A DNA stretch of 64,000 nucleotides from Vitis vinifera (Eukaryota > Streptophyta > Magnoliopsida > Vitales > Vitaceae): the NCBI RefSeq assembly GCF_030704535.1, contig NC_081817.1, forward strand, positions 24,863,001 through 24,927,000, written 5' to 3'. Below the pieces are notes generated by a model that was not told the origin of the DNA, made no database searches, and saw only the letters and a program-made list of their open reading frames with translations. Below, piece by piece: positions 1 through 10,394 of the stretch. The position numbers and the translations under genes are program-made. Position 1 is the first letter of the stretch, and every line of letters begins with the position of its first letter.

Positions 1-210
1 CTGGGCCAAGGACAAAGTATTTCATGTTGGAGATGAGCTAGGTAATGTAGCTCAAGCCTTAAGCTAAGCTAGGATTTCATGTTCCTTTTATCACTTCCTT
101 CGATTCAAGCTGCTAAAAGTATTACGGTCGATTCTCATACATGCAGCCTTCAAATACACGGTGGGACAACACAATTTCTTCAAAGTGAATGGTACGACCT
201 TCATGAATTT
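1..210 (+). pseudogene. Truncated phytocyanin copy (end of exon 1, intron, start of exon 2)
   Basis: The first 41 bases encode W-A-K-D-K-V-F-H-V-G-D-E-L and end at a GT donor (42–43). A 105-bp intron follows, and exon 2 begins at 147 with F-K-Y-T-V-G-Q-H-N-F-F-K-V-N-G. The stretch aligns base for base with the exon 1/intron/exon 2 junction of the intact gene at 14.1–14.8 kb, including the copper-ligand histidine (Q-H-N). Homology stops near 210, just after T-F-M-N, where the cysteine of the family's T-N-C motif should follow, so the second half with the Cys/His/Gln copper ligands is missing. The upstream part lies outside the window. It is most likely a tandem copy cut by a later insertion or deletion. 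Confidence 0.75.
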
Positions 211-820
211 CTCAAAACCTATATTTTTTTCTTCAAATAATTTTCAACAATAAATAAAAATCATAAGACATGAATGCATCAACACTCTCCCAATAATTTA
301 TAAATGCAAGTCACATGCAAATGATTCAATACTCTCCAACACAAATTTATAAAAACAAATTCCTTATTCATATATTTCCAATTACTTGATATTTTTATCA
401 AATTGAGCATAAAATTATTTAAGAATATCCAAAAGATAATTACACCAATTTCAACTCATATTTCATCCATTCAACTTACATGCTCAAGTAATATATGATA
501 TCGATAACTGGAAATAAATCAAAAAAGTAGAATGAGAGAAAGAGAGACAATGACACCAGATTTTAGGTGGAAAATCTCTTAAGAAATAAAAATCCACAGG
601 TATACAAGTGATAAAAAATATTCATTATGAAGAATAAAAACTGAATAGTGCAAAGTTTTATATAACTCAAGCCTACCAATCATTTTCGAACCACTTAATT
701 AATACCTTTCTATTTTAACTTCACACCTTCTTTCAAAGCATACCTGAAGTCCACACCAAACTCAATATTAATATCTGATTCGTCCCTAGCAGCGGCAGTG
801 GCAATGGCACCATTTGATTC
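211..820. other. Unassigned AT-rich segment between phytocyanin fragment and LTR
   Basis: No open frame or family was recognised. Because the primer-binding site at 821–847 points leftwards, part of this stretch may be the 5' internal region of the minus-strand retroelement, but no gag motif is visible. Near 798–820 there is a second, diverged copy of the primer-site/LTR junction (ggcaatggcacca then tttgattcg), repeating the one at 835–856. Confidence 0.4.
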
Positions 821-847
821 GGGGTTCGATCCCCGGCAACGGCGCCA
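821..847 (-). other. Primer-binding site complementary to tRNA-Asp, minus-strand LTR element
   Basis: Read on the plus strand these 27 bases match the 3' end of plant tRNA-Asp(GTC): T-arm GGGTTCGATCCCC, the acceptor end, then CCA. Plant tRNA genes do not encode CCA, so this is a copy of a mature tRNA end. That is the form of a retroelement primer-binding site lying on the minus strand two bases from an LTR. tRNA-Asp priming is known for Athila/Tat-type Ty3/gypsy elements; assigning this clade here is inference. Confidence 0.8.
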
Positions 848-849
848 TT

Positions 850-2787
850 TGATTCGTGCCCAATTGGTGTCTCAGCTGATTCGTGTCCAGCTGATGCTCC
901 TTGATTGAGGGAGTAATCAACAAAATTTATAACCTATTACACCATATACTAGGGTAGCAAAGACAAAGCTACTATAGCATAGTGGCTCTAGGATCGTTCA
1001 CTGGGATGGGTTTTCACTTTGCAAATGATATTAATTCAAAGCTGAATTGGTGTCTTTTCATTTCAAGGTTAGCTTTAAAAGAAAACATAAAGATGTTTAA
1101 ATGAAAAAAGGTTTGGTTTTAAACTAACCACAAATAGTAACTGATTTTACTTATAAAGAAAAATGTTTCTTGGAGTTCAGATCACTAGGCTCAGATTCCT
1201 CATACAAAAAGGGAGTTCCGGTCACTTGTTTCTTTTCCTCGCATTAGAGAATTAACATATAGTTAATTCTCTAACCGGTGTTGTACAGATGCTTCCCATT
1301 AATGGGTTCAAACACTAAATCCCTCTCACTGATGCAACTTGCAATGGTTCATGCCTCTCACGAGCACTTACCATTCAAGGAGATCTTTAACCTTGGACTT
1401 CCCTTCTCAAGCTCGCAAGAGATAACTAATGGATGTCTCCTTGGAGTCCAAAAGCTTACCAAGTGTTGGCAATTCCAGAAAATCCTACCTTCAAGTCACC
1501 TCCCAAAGGCTCGCAAGAGATAAACTAGTGAATTTCCATGGTTGGAAATCACTTGCCTTACCAAGTGTTGGCCCAGGTGACTCTAAGGTGTTTTAAGTTA
1601 ACTAAAAACATAGAAATCACTAACGGGTTACACTTTCTCTTCATTAAAAACTAAAACAACAAAACTTCCAAATTATGCATGTGGAAACTTACCTGGCTTT
1701 CCTTACTCCAAGAGACAAAAAGCTTAGCTTCTCATCCTCTGTGGAAAAATCCTCAGAGTTTGGTTGGCTAGAAAAATGAAAATGAAAGAGAAGACAAGAA
1801 TATATATCAAAAACAGAGCAAGTGCTCTGTTCGTTGATTCTATATATTGGATTACATATATGATTACCTCCCCCTCTTACAGTGGATGCAAGAGAGTTTA
1901 TATAGGAAGGTAATTTACCCTTCCTTGGATACTTCCTAGCTAAGGAATTACATGAGTGGCTGAATACAAGGAGAAAATGGAAATTTATACAAAAATATCT
2001 GAAGAAAAATATCCAAAAGAGTCGGTGGCAAATATCGGGAAGCATTAAGGACCATTTCGCAGGTGAAAATGGTGTCTGCGAGATTTCGCAGACACCCAAG
2101 AGGGCTGCGAAATATTTTCGCAACAACAAGTTAAACTCGCAGGGCTGCGAAATTGGCTTCCACCTTGAGGTTCTCAGAGTTCCAGCTTGCGGCATGTATC
2201 GGGTAGCTTCAGGAGGAATTCCATAGCACTGTACAAAAAGGCTGCGAAATTCTCGCAACAAAAGGCTGATTTCGCAACACTTTGGAGTGATCTGCTTGCA
2301 ATGGCTGTAACTCCTTCGTTTCAACTCTGAATCGTGCACCGTTTGAAGCATTGGATTTTTGACTTCCTGAGCTTTGAAATGGTATATAGAATGTAGAAAA
2401 TGGACTTCGGGAAGTGCTCCAAAAGTGCAAAAGAAGACTGCAGCTAGCTTTCCTCTGTTTTCTTCACTCTGTTTTTCCTCTCTCCTTGCTTCTCTCCTTG
2501 CATACTTTGAACGACTTTGGCAAAGGGATATGGAGCTCCAAAGCTTGGTTCTTCATGAATTTGAGCTCTTCATTGCTTTGCCATGAATTCCAAGTAGCTC
2601 TCCTCAATCTTGGATTGTTTTGGTGATCAAATTACTAACAAAAACACCAAAACTTACACAATTTGATTAGAAATGATTGCAAGGGTCCTTAACATGTTAA
2701 TTGGGTTAAAAGGCAATAACTACTACTCAAAAGTGTTTAAAAGAGTTAATTATAAGCTATGAAATTGCACTTTTTGAGTAGTAATCA
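850..2787 (-). mobile_element. LTR of a Ty3/gypsy-type retrotransposon (5' LTR in minus orientation)
   Basis: The 1.94 kb LTR is bounded by TGATT at 850 and AATCA at 2787, the expected TG…CA ends in either orientation. It sits two bases from the tRNA-Asp primer-binding site. It shares long blocks with the solo LTR at 27625–29170: the start (tgattcgt), the 'gggtagca … gtggctctaggatcgt' block, and the end (actttttgagtagtaatca). The 5 bases after its outer end (atatc) cannot be matched to a partner because the other end of the element is missing. Small frames inside it show no recognisable protein, and I regard them as chance. Several 'ttcgcag/ctgcgaaat' words repeat near 2060–2280, as they do in the other LTR. 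Confidence 0.8.
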
Positions 2788-4099
2788 ATATCTTCTTGAA
2801 TTCACACAAGAAGAAAATGAGTTTTTGAAAGTGTTAAGTAGTAGATTTGAATGTCCTATTTATATATTCTCGATGAATAACAAGTATGAAGCCAAATTTC
2901 AAATCCTAAATTCTAATTTCATATTAGCCTAAACTTTTGAATTTTCATAGTCTATCATAGATTTGAACTTGATTAGCCAAAGGACATCTTTAGATCCACA
3001 AATTGGGTGGAAAATATATATTTTCTTCTTACTATTCTCAAGCTATGATTTATTATTTATTTAAATATTATTAAAATACAACCTTTTGCAAAATATTAAG
3101 ACTTTTTCAATAAAAATTATCACTTGAAACCCATCTCTTAAAAAAATGAATTTACTGTAAATGGGTGACCCTTGATCTTGTATTTTTGTTCTACATAAAA
3201 AACATAAAAAATAATTTTTTTTTTATACAAAACTCATAACATGGATTTCATCAGGCATAAAATTACTGTAGTTTTAGAAATGTTTTTTTTTTTTCTAATT
3301 TTTTTTATCAGAGAATGATATTTTAAAAAATAAAAACCACAGCACTTGTGCAGAATGATCTTTCAAGTTAAATGATTTACTGTGAAGCAAGCAAAGCAAT
3401 GCACGGCCAGAATTCTAAGTGTCTGCCTGTGTCTTGTCTATCACTTTTTTCATTGAAACATATGCTAATAAATTTGCATGTAGACATTATAAATATATTG
3501 GTGTTTGACTCTTGTTCTTAATTTCCGATGTAGGTAGAGATGCCGAGGAGGCATACATTCAAAGGACTCCACTAGTCTCAAATATGTATTGAAACTGCAT
3601 TATCAAAATCCGATTTCCTTTTTTTAAAAAGAACAATAAAAAGTAAAGGGTGAAAGAGAAAGAGAAAGAGATCATTTTGAACAAAAGTTTAAAAAGAAAA
3701 GCTAAAATGCACATTAGTTTGGTGAAAAAGGTTGTTTATAACCCCAAAAAGGTTGAAAAATTGGTGATGAAATCATTGGACTTTATTGCCTTGTCGTATT
3801 TGTATCGAAGGAATGTGACACCCGATGTTTCATGGCATTACATTGAAACTTTAATCTTTGGTTAGATCATGAAGTCCAATACTATATACTAAGCTAGGGT
3901 ACAAAGTTACAATGTCATATTTAGCATTTCATCACATAATGAAACTTCAAAATATTGTTCCACATGAATTTGATTCATAAAATTTTCCATTTAAAAAAAG
4001 TTGTAGACGCTCATTATCAACCATGGAAACTCAGGTGGAGTCGTTGATTAAAAGTTTGATATTGCTAGCTTGCTAAATGTTCTAAGAGACTCCCATATA
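2788..4099. other. Intergenic, nothing recognised
   Basis: AT-rich sequence with poly-T and poly-A runs. A 71-codon lysine-rich frame at 3650–3865 starts in a simple GA-rich stretch and has no recognisable motif, so it is not called a gene. Confidence 0.4.
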
Positions 4100-4610
4100 A
4101 TCAGCCCAGGTTAAGGTCACGTAAATTGAGTTTGAATTGGGACTTTTGTTGTTTCACTTTCTAGTTGTGTAAGTATGGCCTAGTGTCCAAGCTGGCCAGA
4201 ATAACTTCTTCAAGAGACTTCCATTTGTACTATTTTCAAAGTTAATCATTATTTAATTTATACCTAAAACACACTAGTGATTGCTCAAAGAAATTATGAT
4301 TCAATATTTGTGTATATATGTCTAGGCCAAAGGAAACCATCAAAAGAAATATGTTTTTACAATTGTCATACAACACTAGGCATGGCATAAATGCGTACCA
4401 ACCAAAGGTTTCTCCGGCAACACCCTCTAGCCGGCTGACCCAGCCTGTTCATGTTGTTTTTAAGGTTTTCAATGAAATTCTGCAGGTCAAAACATTTAGC
4501 TATAAATAGACCTTTAATTTAGACCCCAAGATGAAAATCACCAGTTCAAGTAACCATTGAAGCTGAACATTAGAAGAAACTTGGTGACTACTCAACTTCA
4601 ATAAGCTCCA
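4100..4610 (+). promoter_or_regulatory. Promoter and leader of the phytocyanin pseudogene, with TATA box 4501–4508
   Basis: This block aligns, with indels, to the region upstream of the intact phytocyanin gene (9950–10394 and 14083–14144). Both contain the 'cctagt-tccaagc-ggc' block, 'ttccatttgtac', and a TATAAATAGACC box. The TATA box lies 110 bp before the ATG. This copy lacks the CACTA element found in the leader of the intact gene and so shows what the uninterrupted leader looked like. Confidence 0.7.
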
Positions 4611-4994
4611 ATGGCTTCTAAGCGGTTTGTTGGCGCCATGGCAATCTTGGCATTTGTTATTCCTGTTATGGCCACAGCACAATGTCTTCAAAGTGAATGG
4701 TACGACCTTCACGAACTGCACTATACCACTAGCAAATGAAGCTATTATCACTGGAAATGATGTAATTACACTGGCCACCCTTGGAAGGAAGTTGTACATA
4801 TGTGGTGTAAACGACCATTGCGCCAACTATGGACAGAGAAGCTTGTCATCATTGTATTGGAAGAGTCGGCGTCTCCTACACCGGCCCCCTCCAACCCCAC
4901 AGCACCAGCACCCAACTCTGCTCATGGGATCTCTAGGTCCAGGTATCAACTTCTGATGGCAGCCATGGTTGCTCTTGCCTTCCTAGCTATTTGA
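4611..4994 (+). pseudogene. Phytocyanin pseudogene with internal deletion and frameshift
   Basis: An ATG at 4611 opens a signal peptide (M-A-S-K-R-F-V-G-A-M-A-I-L-A…) like that of the intact gene at 14.1 kb. After about 22 codons the sequence jumps straight to the exon 2 motif H-N-V-F-K-V-N-G-T, so the rest of exon 1, the intron and the first codons of exon 2 are missing, and the two parts are in different frames. Near 4839, two extra bases (GA) after G-Q shift the frame again before the L-V-I-I-V-L-E and Pro/Ala-rich tail. The conserved Trp before Y-I-C-G is also changed (R-K-L-Y). The GPI-type hydrophobic tail can still be read to 4994. It cannot make a normal phytocyanin. Confidence 0.9.
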
Positions 4995-5527
4995 TGATCT
5001 GTTTTTACTCCAGGAGTACCTTTGATCATCTAGTTTTCAAGAATTTTCTTCTGGCTTATGGTTTTTTTATTCAATTATTTTTTATGTGATTGAAAGAAAA
5101 TGGTATCTTCAAAATATGAAAGATGGAAAAGAGAAATGAGGATGAATACCTGTTGTGACAGTCTGACAATTTTTTTTTTTTGAAGTTTATTGATGTTTTT
5201 ATACCTTGCTGTTTTATTATTATTTAATCAATGTAATATAAAGTTAATGTAGCAGTATGAAGAAATAATGTGAGCCTATAGATTAGGCTCACATTATACT
5301 TTCAAAGATTATTGAAGAATGATGAGTTATACTTTCAAAGACCACTCAAAGAATGGGAGGATATTTTTAATTTGTTTTCCATTTATAGAGTCTTATGCTT
5401 TGTTTGGATTATGAAAATAATTAGGAAAGATTTTTTTTTTTTTTTTAAAAAAGGAAGAAATCTCACATTCTCTTATCAGGTTTAATGTAAGAAAATTAGA
5501 AGGAAAATCAAATTCAATAAAAATTAT
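4995..5527. other. Downstream flank of phytocyanin pseudogene
   Basis: The first part resembles the 3' flank of the intact gene (ctccaggagtacctttgatcatc), then diverges into AT-rich sequence. It holds a perfect hairpin at 5266–5296. 'gctttgtttggattatgaaaa' near 5397 resembles one end of a Tourist-type MITE, but I could not find its partner end with certainty. Confidence 0.45.
5266..5296. repeat. Perfect 13-bp hairpin
   Basis: taatgtgagccta (5266–5278) is followed after five bases by its exact reverse complement (5284–5296). It lies about 270 bp beyond the end of the phytocyanin pseudogene. It may be a foldback scar or an RNA stem-loop; no function is implied. Confidence 0.85.
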
Positions 5528-6060
5528 TTGGTTTCAAATCCTTCACTATCAGATGAACTTCGTCCCCTAGTTTGGTGTGATAACAAAAATGCAGCTGCCC
5601 TAGCTGCCAATCCAATCTTCCATGCCCTCTCAAAACACATTGATATAGATCTTCATTTTATTCTTGATAAAGTCCTTTATAAAACCCTTAGTAAGTATAT
5701 TCCCTCATCTGGTCAGGTCGCCAATATCTTCACCAAGCATCTTCCAAGCTTACAGTTCTCCACCTTTTATATCAAACTCTCCATTGTCCGATGCCCTATA
5801 ACTGAACAACATAACATTACTAGGAGTAGTAACTGAACCTCTACACTTGCAACAACAAGAACAGACTACCAGAAGCAACAACCGCACCTCAAGACCTGCA
5901 ACAATATGAACAGACTACTGTTATCAAGAACTGCTAAAGCAACAACTGCAGTTAGAAGGATTTGTATATATATATATATATATGTAGTAGGCTTCAGAAC
6001 AAAGTAATCAATAATAAATATCCCTATGATTGTTTTTTTGCTGAAACAAAAAAATCATTC
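5528..6060 (+). mobile_element. Ty1/copia remnant: RNase H end of pol plus LTR-like tail
   Basis: The frame from 5528 reads W-C-D-N-K-N-A-A-A-L-A-A-N-P-I-F-H-A and then I-D-I-D-L-H-F-I-…-Q-V-A-N-I-F-T-K. This is the conserved C-terminal RNase H motif of copia polyproteins (usual form: CDN.SA…NPV.H.RTKHIEID.HF.R…..Q.AD..TK). It is only about 90 codons long with drifted residues. The following AC-rich sequence with a TA run (about 5967–5982) and 'aataaatatcccta' looks like the start of its 3' LTR. Everything upstream of RNase H is absent. Confidence 0.75.
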
Positions 6061-6099
6061 CCTGGTAACTCGTAGCCTACTATGAATAGTGGCAATGAT

Positions 6100-7450
6100 T
6101 GTCGAGGGTGGCCCTAGAGGTGGAAGGAGGAGTCTCTCTTTGTTATCTTATTCTTCTTCTTGCAAATCCTCTTCTTATCCATGAACTCCTTTAACTTCCC
6201 ACTTTTTACAAACTCTTTTATATGTCGTTTTGGACTTCAATACTTGTCGGTCTGATTCCCTCGATCCTTATTGTAGTCGCAATACTTATGAGGCTTGCAC
6301 TCCCCCACTATGACCGAAAAGGGTTTGGATGGTCAAAATCCTTTTAGTGACTTAATCTCTTAGATGATGTGTTAGTAGGACACTTTCTGCAGCATATAGT
6401 TGGATTGGAACGATTTTCTAGATGAAGGTTAATATTTTCTCTACATCGCTTCTTCTCTTCCCTTTCAATTTGAGAGACATCTTTCCAATTACTTCCCGAC
6501 TAGTTACGAATTTGACCGAATGATGCTTCAAAAAGGAGGGCACCATAGGAGGTAGCTTTCTTTATCACTGAGACTTCAGGTCTTCTCTGGCATGGTCTAT
6601 TTCCTTGCTTTAGCAAATAATCCCTATATGGTTGTCCGTGTTGAATTAGAGAGTGAGTTAATGAGGTTTGAACTCTTTGGAAGTCCTTTGAAAGCCATCA
6701 TCACTGCTTGCGTGATGCATCACCAAACTTGAGATATTTCAATGTTAAATCACTGCAAATATGCATGCCTTTATTAACTCTCCTACACCTTTTGCTTCCA
6801 ACCCTTTTTCCTATCAAATAGAGTGAATATAGTATGCTATAAACACAACTTCCAAAGCTCAAGATTAATTCGGACAAGCGTTGATGGAACCATAATAATG
6901 TTGGTACCGTCAGACATAAGGGGAAGACTTTGCATAATAAGTGGTGGTTATGTACCATCATTTGGCATAAATGCATTAGATACTTGTGGGGATCACTAGT
7001 ACTGCTAAACATGTTGAACTTCGAGAGAACAAACTCATTGTCGCAGCCTCCTCATGGAGAATGTCATGAGTAAATGGTGTTAAGACAATCTCTCACAAGA
7101 CATGAAGACGATGAGCTCTACATTACTTTCTTATACCAATAGTGGAGTCTTATTTGGTCCACCCCAGTTGCCTATTAAGGCCTCCCTCTAAGACAACAAG
7201 GTCATGCACCTCAGATAATGTTTTGATCACTTAGAATCAACAAATCCCTTTCTTGATCATTTTCTCTGTAATGTTACTTTTTTTTCTTTTTTTTTTGCAT
7301 GCAACCCTTTGAATTTCACATTTTCTTGAGCTAACACCCTTGTTTCTTTTCACTAGCTCCTCTATTCTAGGCAAGGTTTCCTTGTTTTCTTTCCTCATCC
7401 TCTTTTCCATTGTGGTTATCTACTCTTAGAGTTGTAGGAAAGTTGAAAGG
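6100..7450 (-). mobile_element. Degenerate Ty3/gypsy gag remnant
   Basis: Read on the minus strand, 7012–6850 gives S-D-P-H-K-Y-L-M-H-L then C-K-V-F-P-L-C-L-T-V-P-T-L-L-W-F-H and L-I-L-S-F. This is the plant gypsy gag core (DP..HL..F…C..FP..L.G.A..WF..L…SI.SF). Further on, 6300–6170 gives P-H-K-Y-C-D-Y-N-K-D-R-G-N-Q-T-D-K-Y and H-I-K-E-F-V…G-K-L-K-E-F, the motif that follows the gag core. Stops and frame changes separate these blocks. A Lys/Glu-rich stretch near 7435–7300 may be the gag N-terminus. No LTR or pol was seen. Confidence 0.7.
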
Positions 7451-7926
7451 TCCTCATGCAGTCACTTGCCACTTGAGTAAGTTTGCATTATGACTATCAT
7501 TTAGGTTTTTCTACCATTTACCATAGACAACATCAATGTGTTTCACCCTCTTTAAAATGTAGCAACTCTATCCTTGAATATGACCTATCTTTGTGATATA
7601 GAAGAAGATAGAGTGGGGATTTGATTGACCCTCTTTGATGGTCAACTCAGTCCTCGATCATTAATAAAAGGACAAACAAATAGGAATAGAGTATATGAGG
7701 CAATAAAGACTAGGATAGTTTATGTGTACCCTGTCTTGGTCTAGCCTTAGAGTTTTATACTACCTTAGTTTAGCCATCAATTTTAGAAAGTGTTATGTAA
7801 TAATAATAATAATGGATTTATTATTCATTAACAAGATTCCAATTTCCTCGATTTATTTGTCCTATCAATGCATTATACTATTAAAGCATTTAAGTCTGAT
7901 ATCTTTTGTATTGTACATGATTTAGG

Positions 7927-9554
7927 TGTATTAGGAGTTGTACAAAAGATCCAAGTCATAAGTTTTCTGTAAGTATTTAATTTGTCATAGCTAATTCATG
8001 AATTTAGACAATTTATTTGAGGTTGTAATACACTACCTCCTCATTAAGAGGATAACTTGTCTTGGTTATCGAGATGAGTTTTCTATGGTGAGTGTACTAG
8101 TGTGTATGGTAAGTTATGACATTAACTATCAAGTAGTTATGGGCTCTTAGCCTTGAGAGGACACTAAGCTTGTGCTAAAGTCATTAATGACTTTGACTTA
8201 TAGGTGAGACCTTAAGGTGGTCAAATATTTCTCATGAATTAGGTCATTCTTAATGAAGATTGGTGGCAAAAGGTATAGTCAAGATAGGCACCATGACATC
8301 TCATGGGTTTGAGAAAACATGTCCTTTTAGGTGATCTTAAGGACATGTGATCAAGAAATATATAGTTGTAGTAATTCCTTAATTGGAATTTGATATATGT
8401 TCTTTGTGAGTTAGAGTATGCTAGTTGATAACATAATAGAAAGATTTAAGAGTACTTAAAGATTGTAAAGACAATTTTGAGAGATTGATAGCATATACCT
8501 GATTAGATTATACACACCAATTCATGGGGAACCTACATATGGTGAATAGTAGATCACATACCTGAGTTCTTGTATGTTATTGTAATATCATAAGATACTA
8601 GAGTGTAGTTGACTCTCTGTAATGAGATTTTGAGTGAACTTCAAATTTGGATTCTAAGGAAGCCAATAATTTTTCTATGGGTCCTAGTAGTCTTTGCTCA
8701 AACTCGTATTTCTTGATAGCATGTTTACTGAGGGTTATTTGAATTCTTTATTCATATGTGTATATAAGAGCCTTTTAGTTAATGTGCAAGGTTGCACAAG
8801 AGCTTATGAATGGTCTCTATGGATTGGGTTAATTGATTAATTGAAGCTTAATAAGGTTAATTAATCAATTAGTTACTTAATAGATTAAGTACCTAAGCCC
8901 AAGATGGGCTCAAGTTGTTTAAGCTCACTAGAAGCTCTCTTAGGGGCTTAGGGTTTTACTCTTGCCATTACTGTCTTCCCATTCACTTTAGAGAGGAGAG
9001 CCTTAGGCTTTGCTTGATAACTATTTTTAAAAATAATGTTCTATTCTTTAGGCAAAAAGAAGGAAAATATGTTTGAAAACCAAAAAACAGAAAATATGAT
9101 ATTTTTAGAGATCATCTTTTAGTTATTTTCAATTGTTTTCTAAGGGTTATTTTAAAAAGTAATTATACAAATATGAAGAATGATTAAAAATAAAATACTA
9201 TGAATAAAAGTTAATTTCAAGATATAGAAAATAGATTAATAACATTTCAAGATCCAAAACAAATTTTTGTACTACAAAACATCAATGAATAATTTTTAAA
9301 AATTATTTTAAAAATTATTTTTTAGAACTGTTTTGAAAACATTTCCCCAACAAAGCCTTAGCCACCACCCCTCTGTGAGGCTACTACCACCTTAAGTGCT
9401 AGGAACCAAGGAAAAGCTAGCAATCAAGTGGAAGCTCTCTCAGTTTATGAGACTCTTCATTGATTGGAAATGATTTGGCAACATCCATATCTCAGTTAAT
9501 GCACTATGAAGTTGTTGATCTAAGGTTTTAATATGCATATGCTTCCGCTTGTTA
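7927..9554. mobile_element. Candidate LTR-like insertion flanked by an 8-bp direct repeat
   Basis: The 8-mer GATTTAGG lies at 7919–7926 and again at 9555–9562. The segment between starts with TG, contains a TATATAAG-like box near 8761 followed by a leader-like stretch (aagcccaagatgggctcaag, ggggcttagggtttt), and carries a nested Tourist MITE. That layout fits a solo LTR, or an element with 8-bp duplications. The ends do not form a convincing TG…CA or terminal inverted repeat, so the class is open. Confidence 0.35.
9006..9357. mobile_element. Tourist-like MITE (PIF/Harbinger type)
   Basis: This 352-bp AT-rich element starts GGCTTTGCTTG and ends with the near complement CAACAAAGCC. It is flanked on both sides by TTA (9003–9005 and 9358–9360). 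A TWA duplication plus GGCTTTGTTTG-type ends are typical of PIF/Harbinger MITEs. Without it, the flanks read as one continuous sequence (…gagagcctta/gccaccacc…). Confidence 0.8.
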
Positions 9555-9949
9555 GATTTAGGGTCTCACAATGTTTTTGCATACACCCATTTTGATACAT
9601 ATGCCATGTGTCACTTGATTTGAACGACCCACATGTATATAGCTATGCTTCTACTAAAGATGGTATAGTTGCTAATACATGAGGCTGACATACAAACGTG
9701 ATAGGAAAATCCTTAAAAGCTTTTGCATTACATGCCTCAAATTTCTTTTAAATTTTTTCGGACGTTGAAACTAATTAAAGTAGTATTGCTTCCAATTTTG
9801 CATTTGACGTGCCGTTACATAATTAATTTCCATTCAAATTTTCTGTAACATGCGTGATCTAACCATGACATGTTTTTAAGAATAAAACGCATATCTGAGT
9901 CATGGATCATAAAGTGGTAGAGATTGCTTCATGAACAACTTAGATTAAT

Positions 9950-10394
9950 TAAAAGGTCGTCCAAATTGGGTTTGGTTTGGCATTTTTGTGGTCCCACTTT
10001 TTCTATTTGCCTTTTTCTAGCCTAGTCTCCAAGCCGGCAAGAGTCACCCTCTTAAGGGAGTTCCATTTGTACTTCTAAAGTTAACAATTAGCCATTGTTT
10101 AGTAATTTATGCCAAAATCATGACTCCAGTTCAAAAAAATTATCGTTCTTTATTTGATAGTATGTTTGGACAAAGGAAATCGCTTAAAGAAGAAAATTCT
10201 TTGTTTTGTAACTATTGTCCAACATTAGCCATGGCATAACTTCGTTCTAACCAGAGTTTCACCTGGCAACACGCTATGGCTACGGACCCAATCTGTTTCT
10301 CATGGTTGTTGAGGCTTTCGATGAAACTCCGAGCTAAAAAAGTTGCTATAAATAGACCCTTTAGACCCTTAAATGGACATCAGTGCAAGTCGGA
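9950..10394 (+). promoter_or_regulatory. Proximal promoter of the intact phytocyanin gene, TATA box 10347–10354
   Basis: A TATAAATA box at 10347 matches the same box in the pseudogene copy (4501). From it, transcription would start near 10375–10385. In the undisturbed copy the TATA–ATG distance is 110 bp. Here it is 3.8 kb because a CACTA element starts at 10395, and subtracting the element and its duplication leaves 107 bp. The block upstream, back to about 9950, shares scattered motifs with 4100–4500. Confidence 0.7.

Noticed and set aside
821..847. Possible tRNA gene (T-arm and acceptor end)
   Set aside because: Only the 3' 27 bases of tRNA-Asp are present, including CCA, which plant genes do not encode. 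There is no D-arm or anticodon arm. It is a primer-binding site.
1689..2586. Open frames inside the LTR (up to 220 codons)
   Set aside because: They lie in a defined LTR, overlap on both strands, and match no gag, pol or host protein that I recognise.
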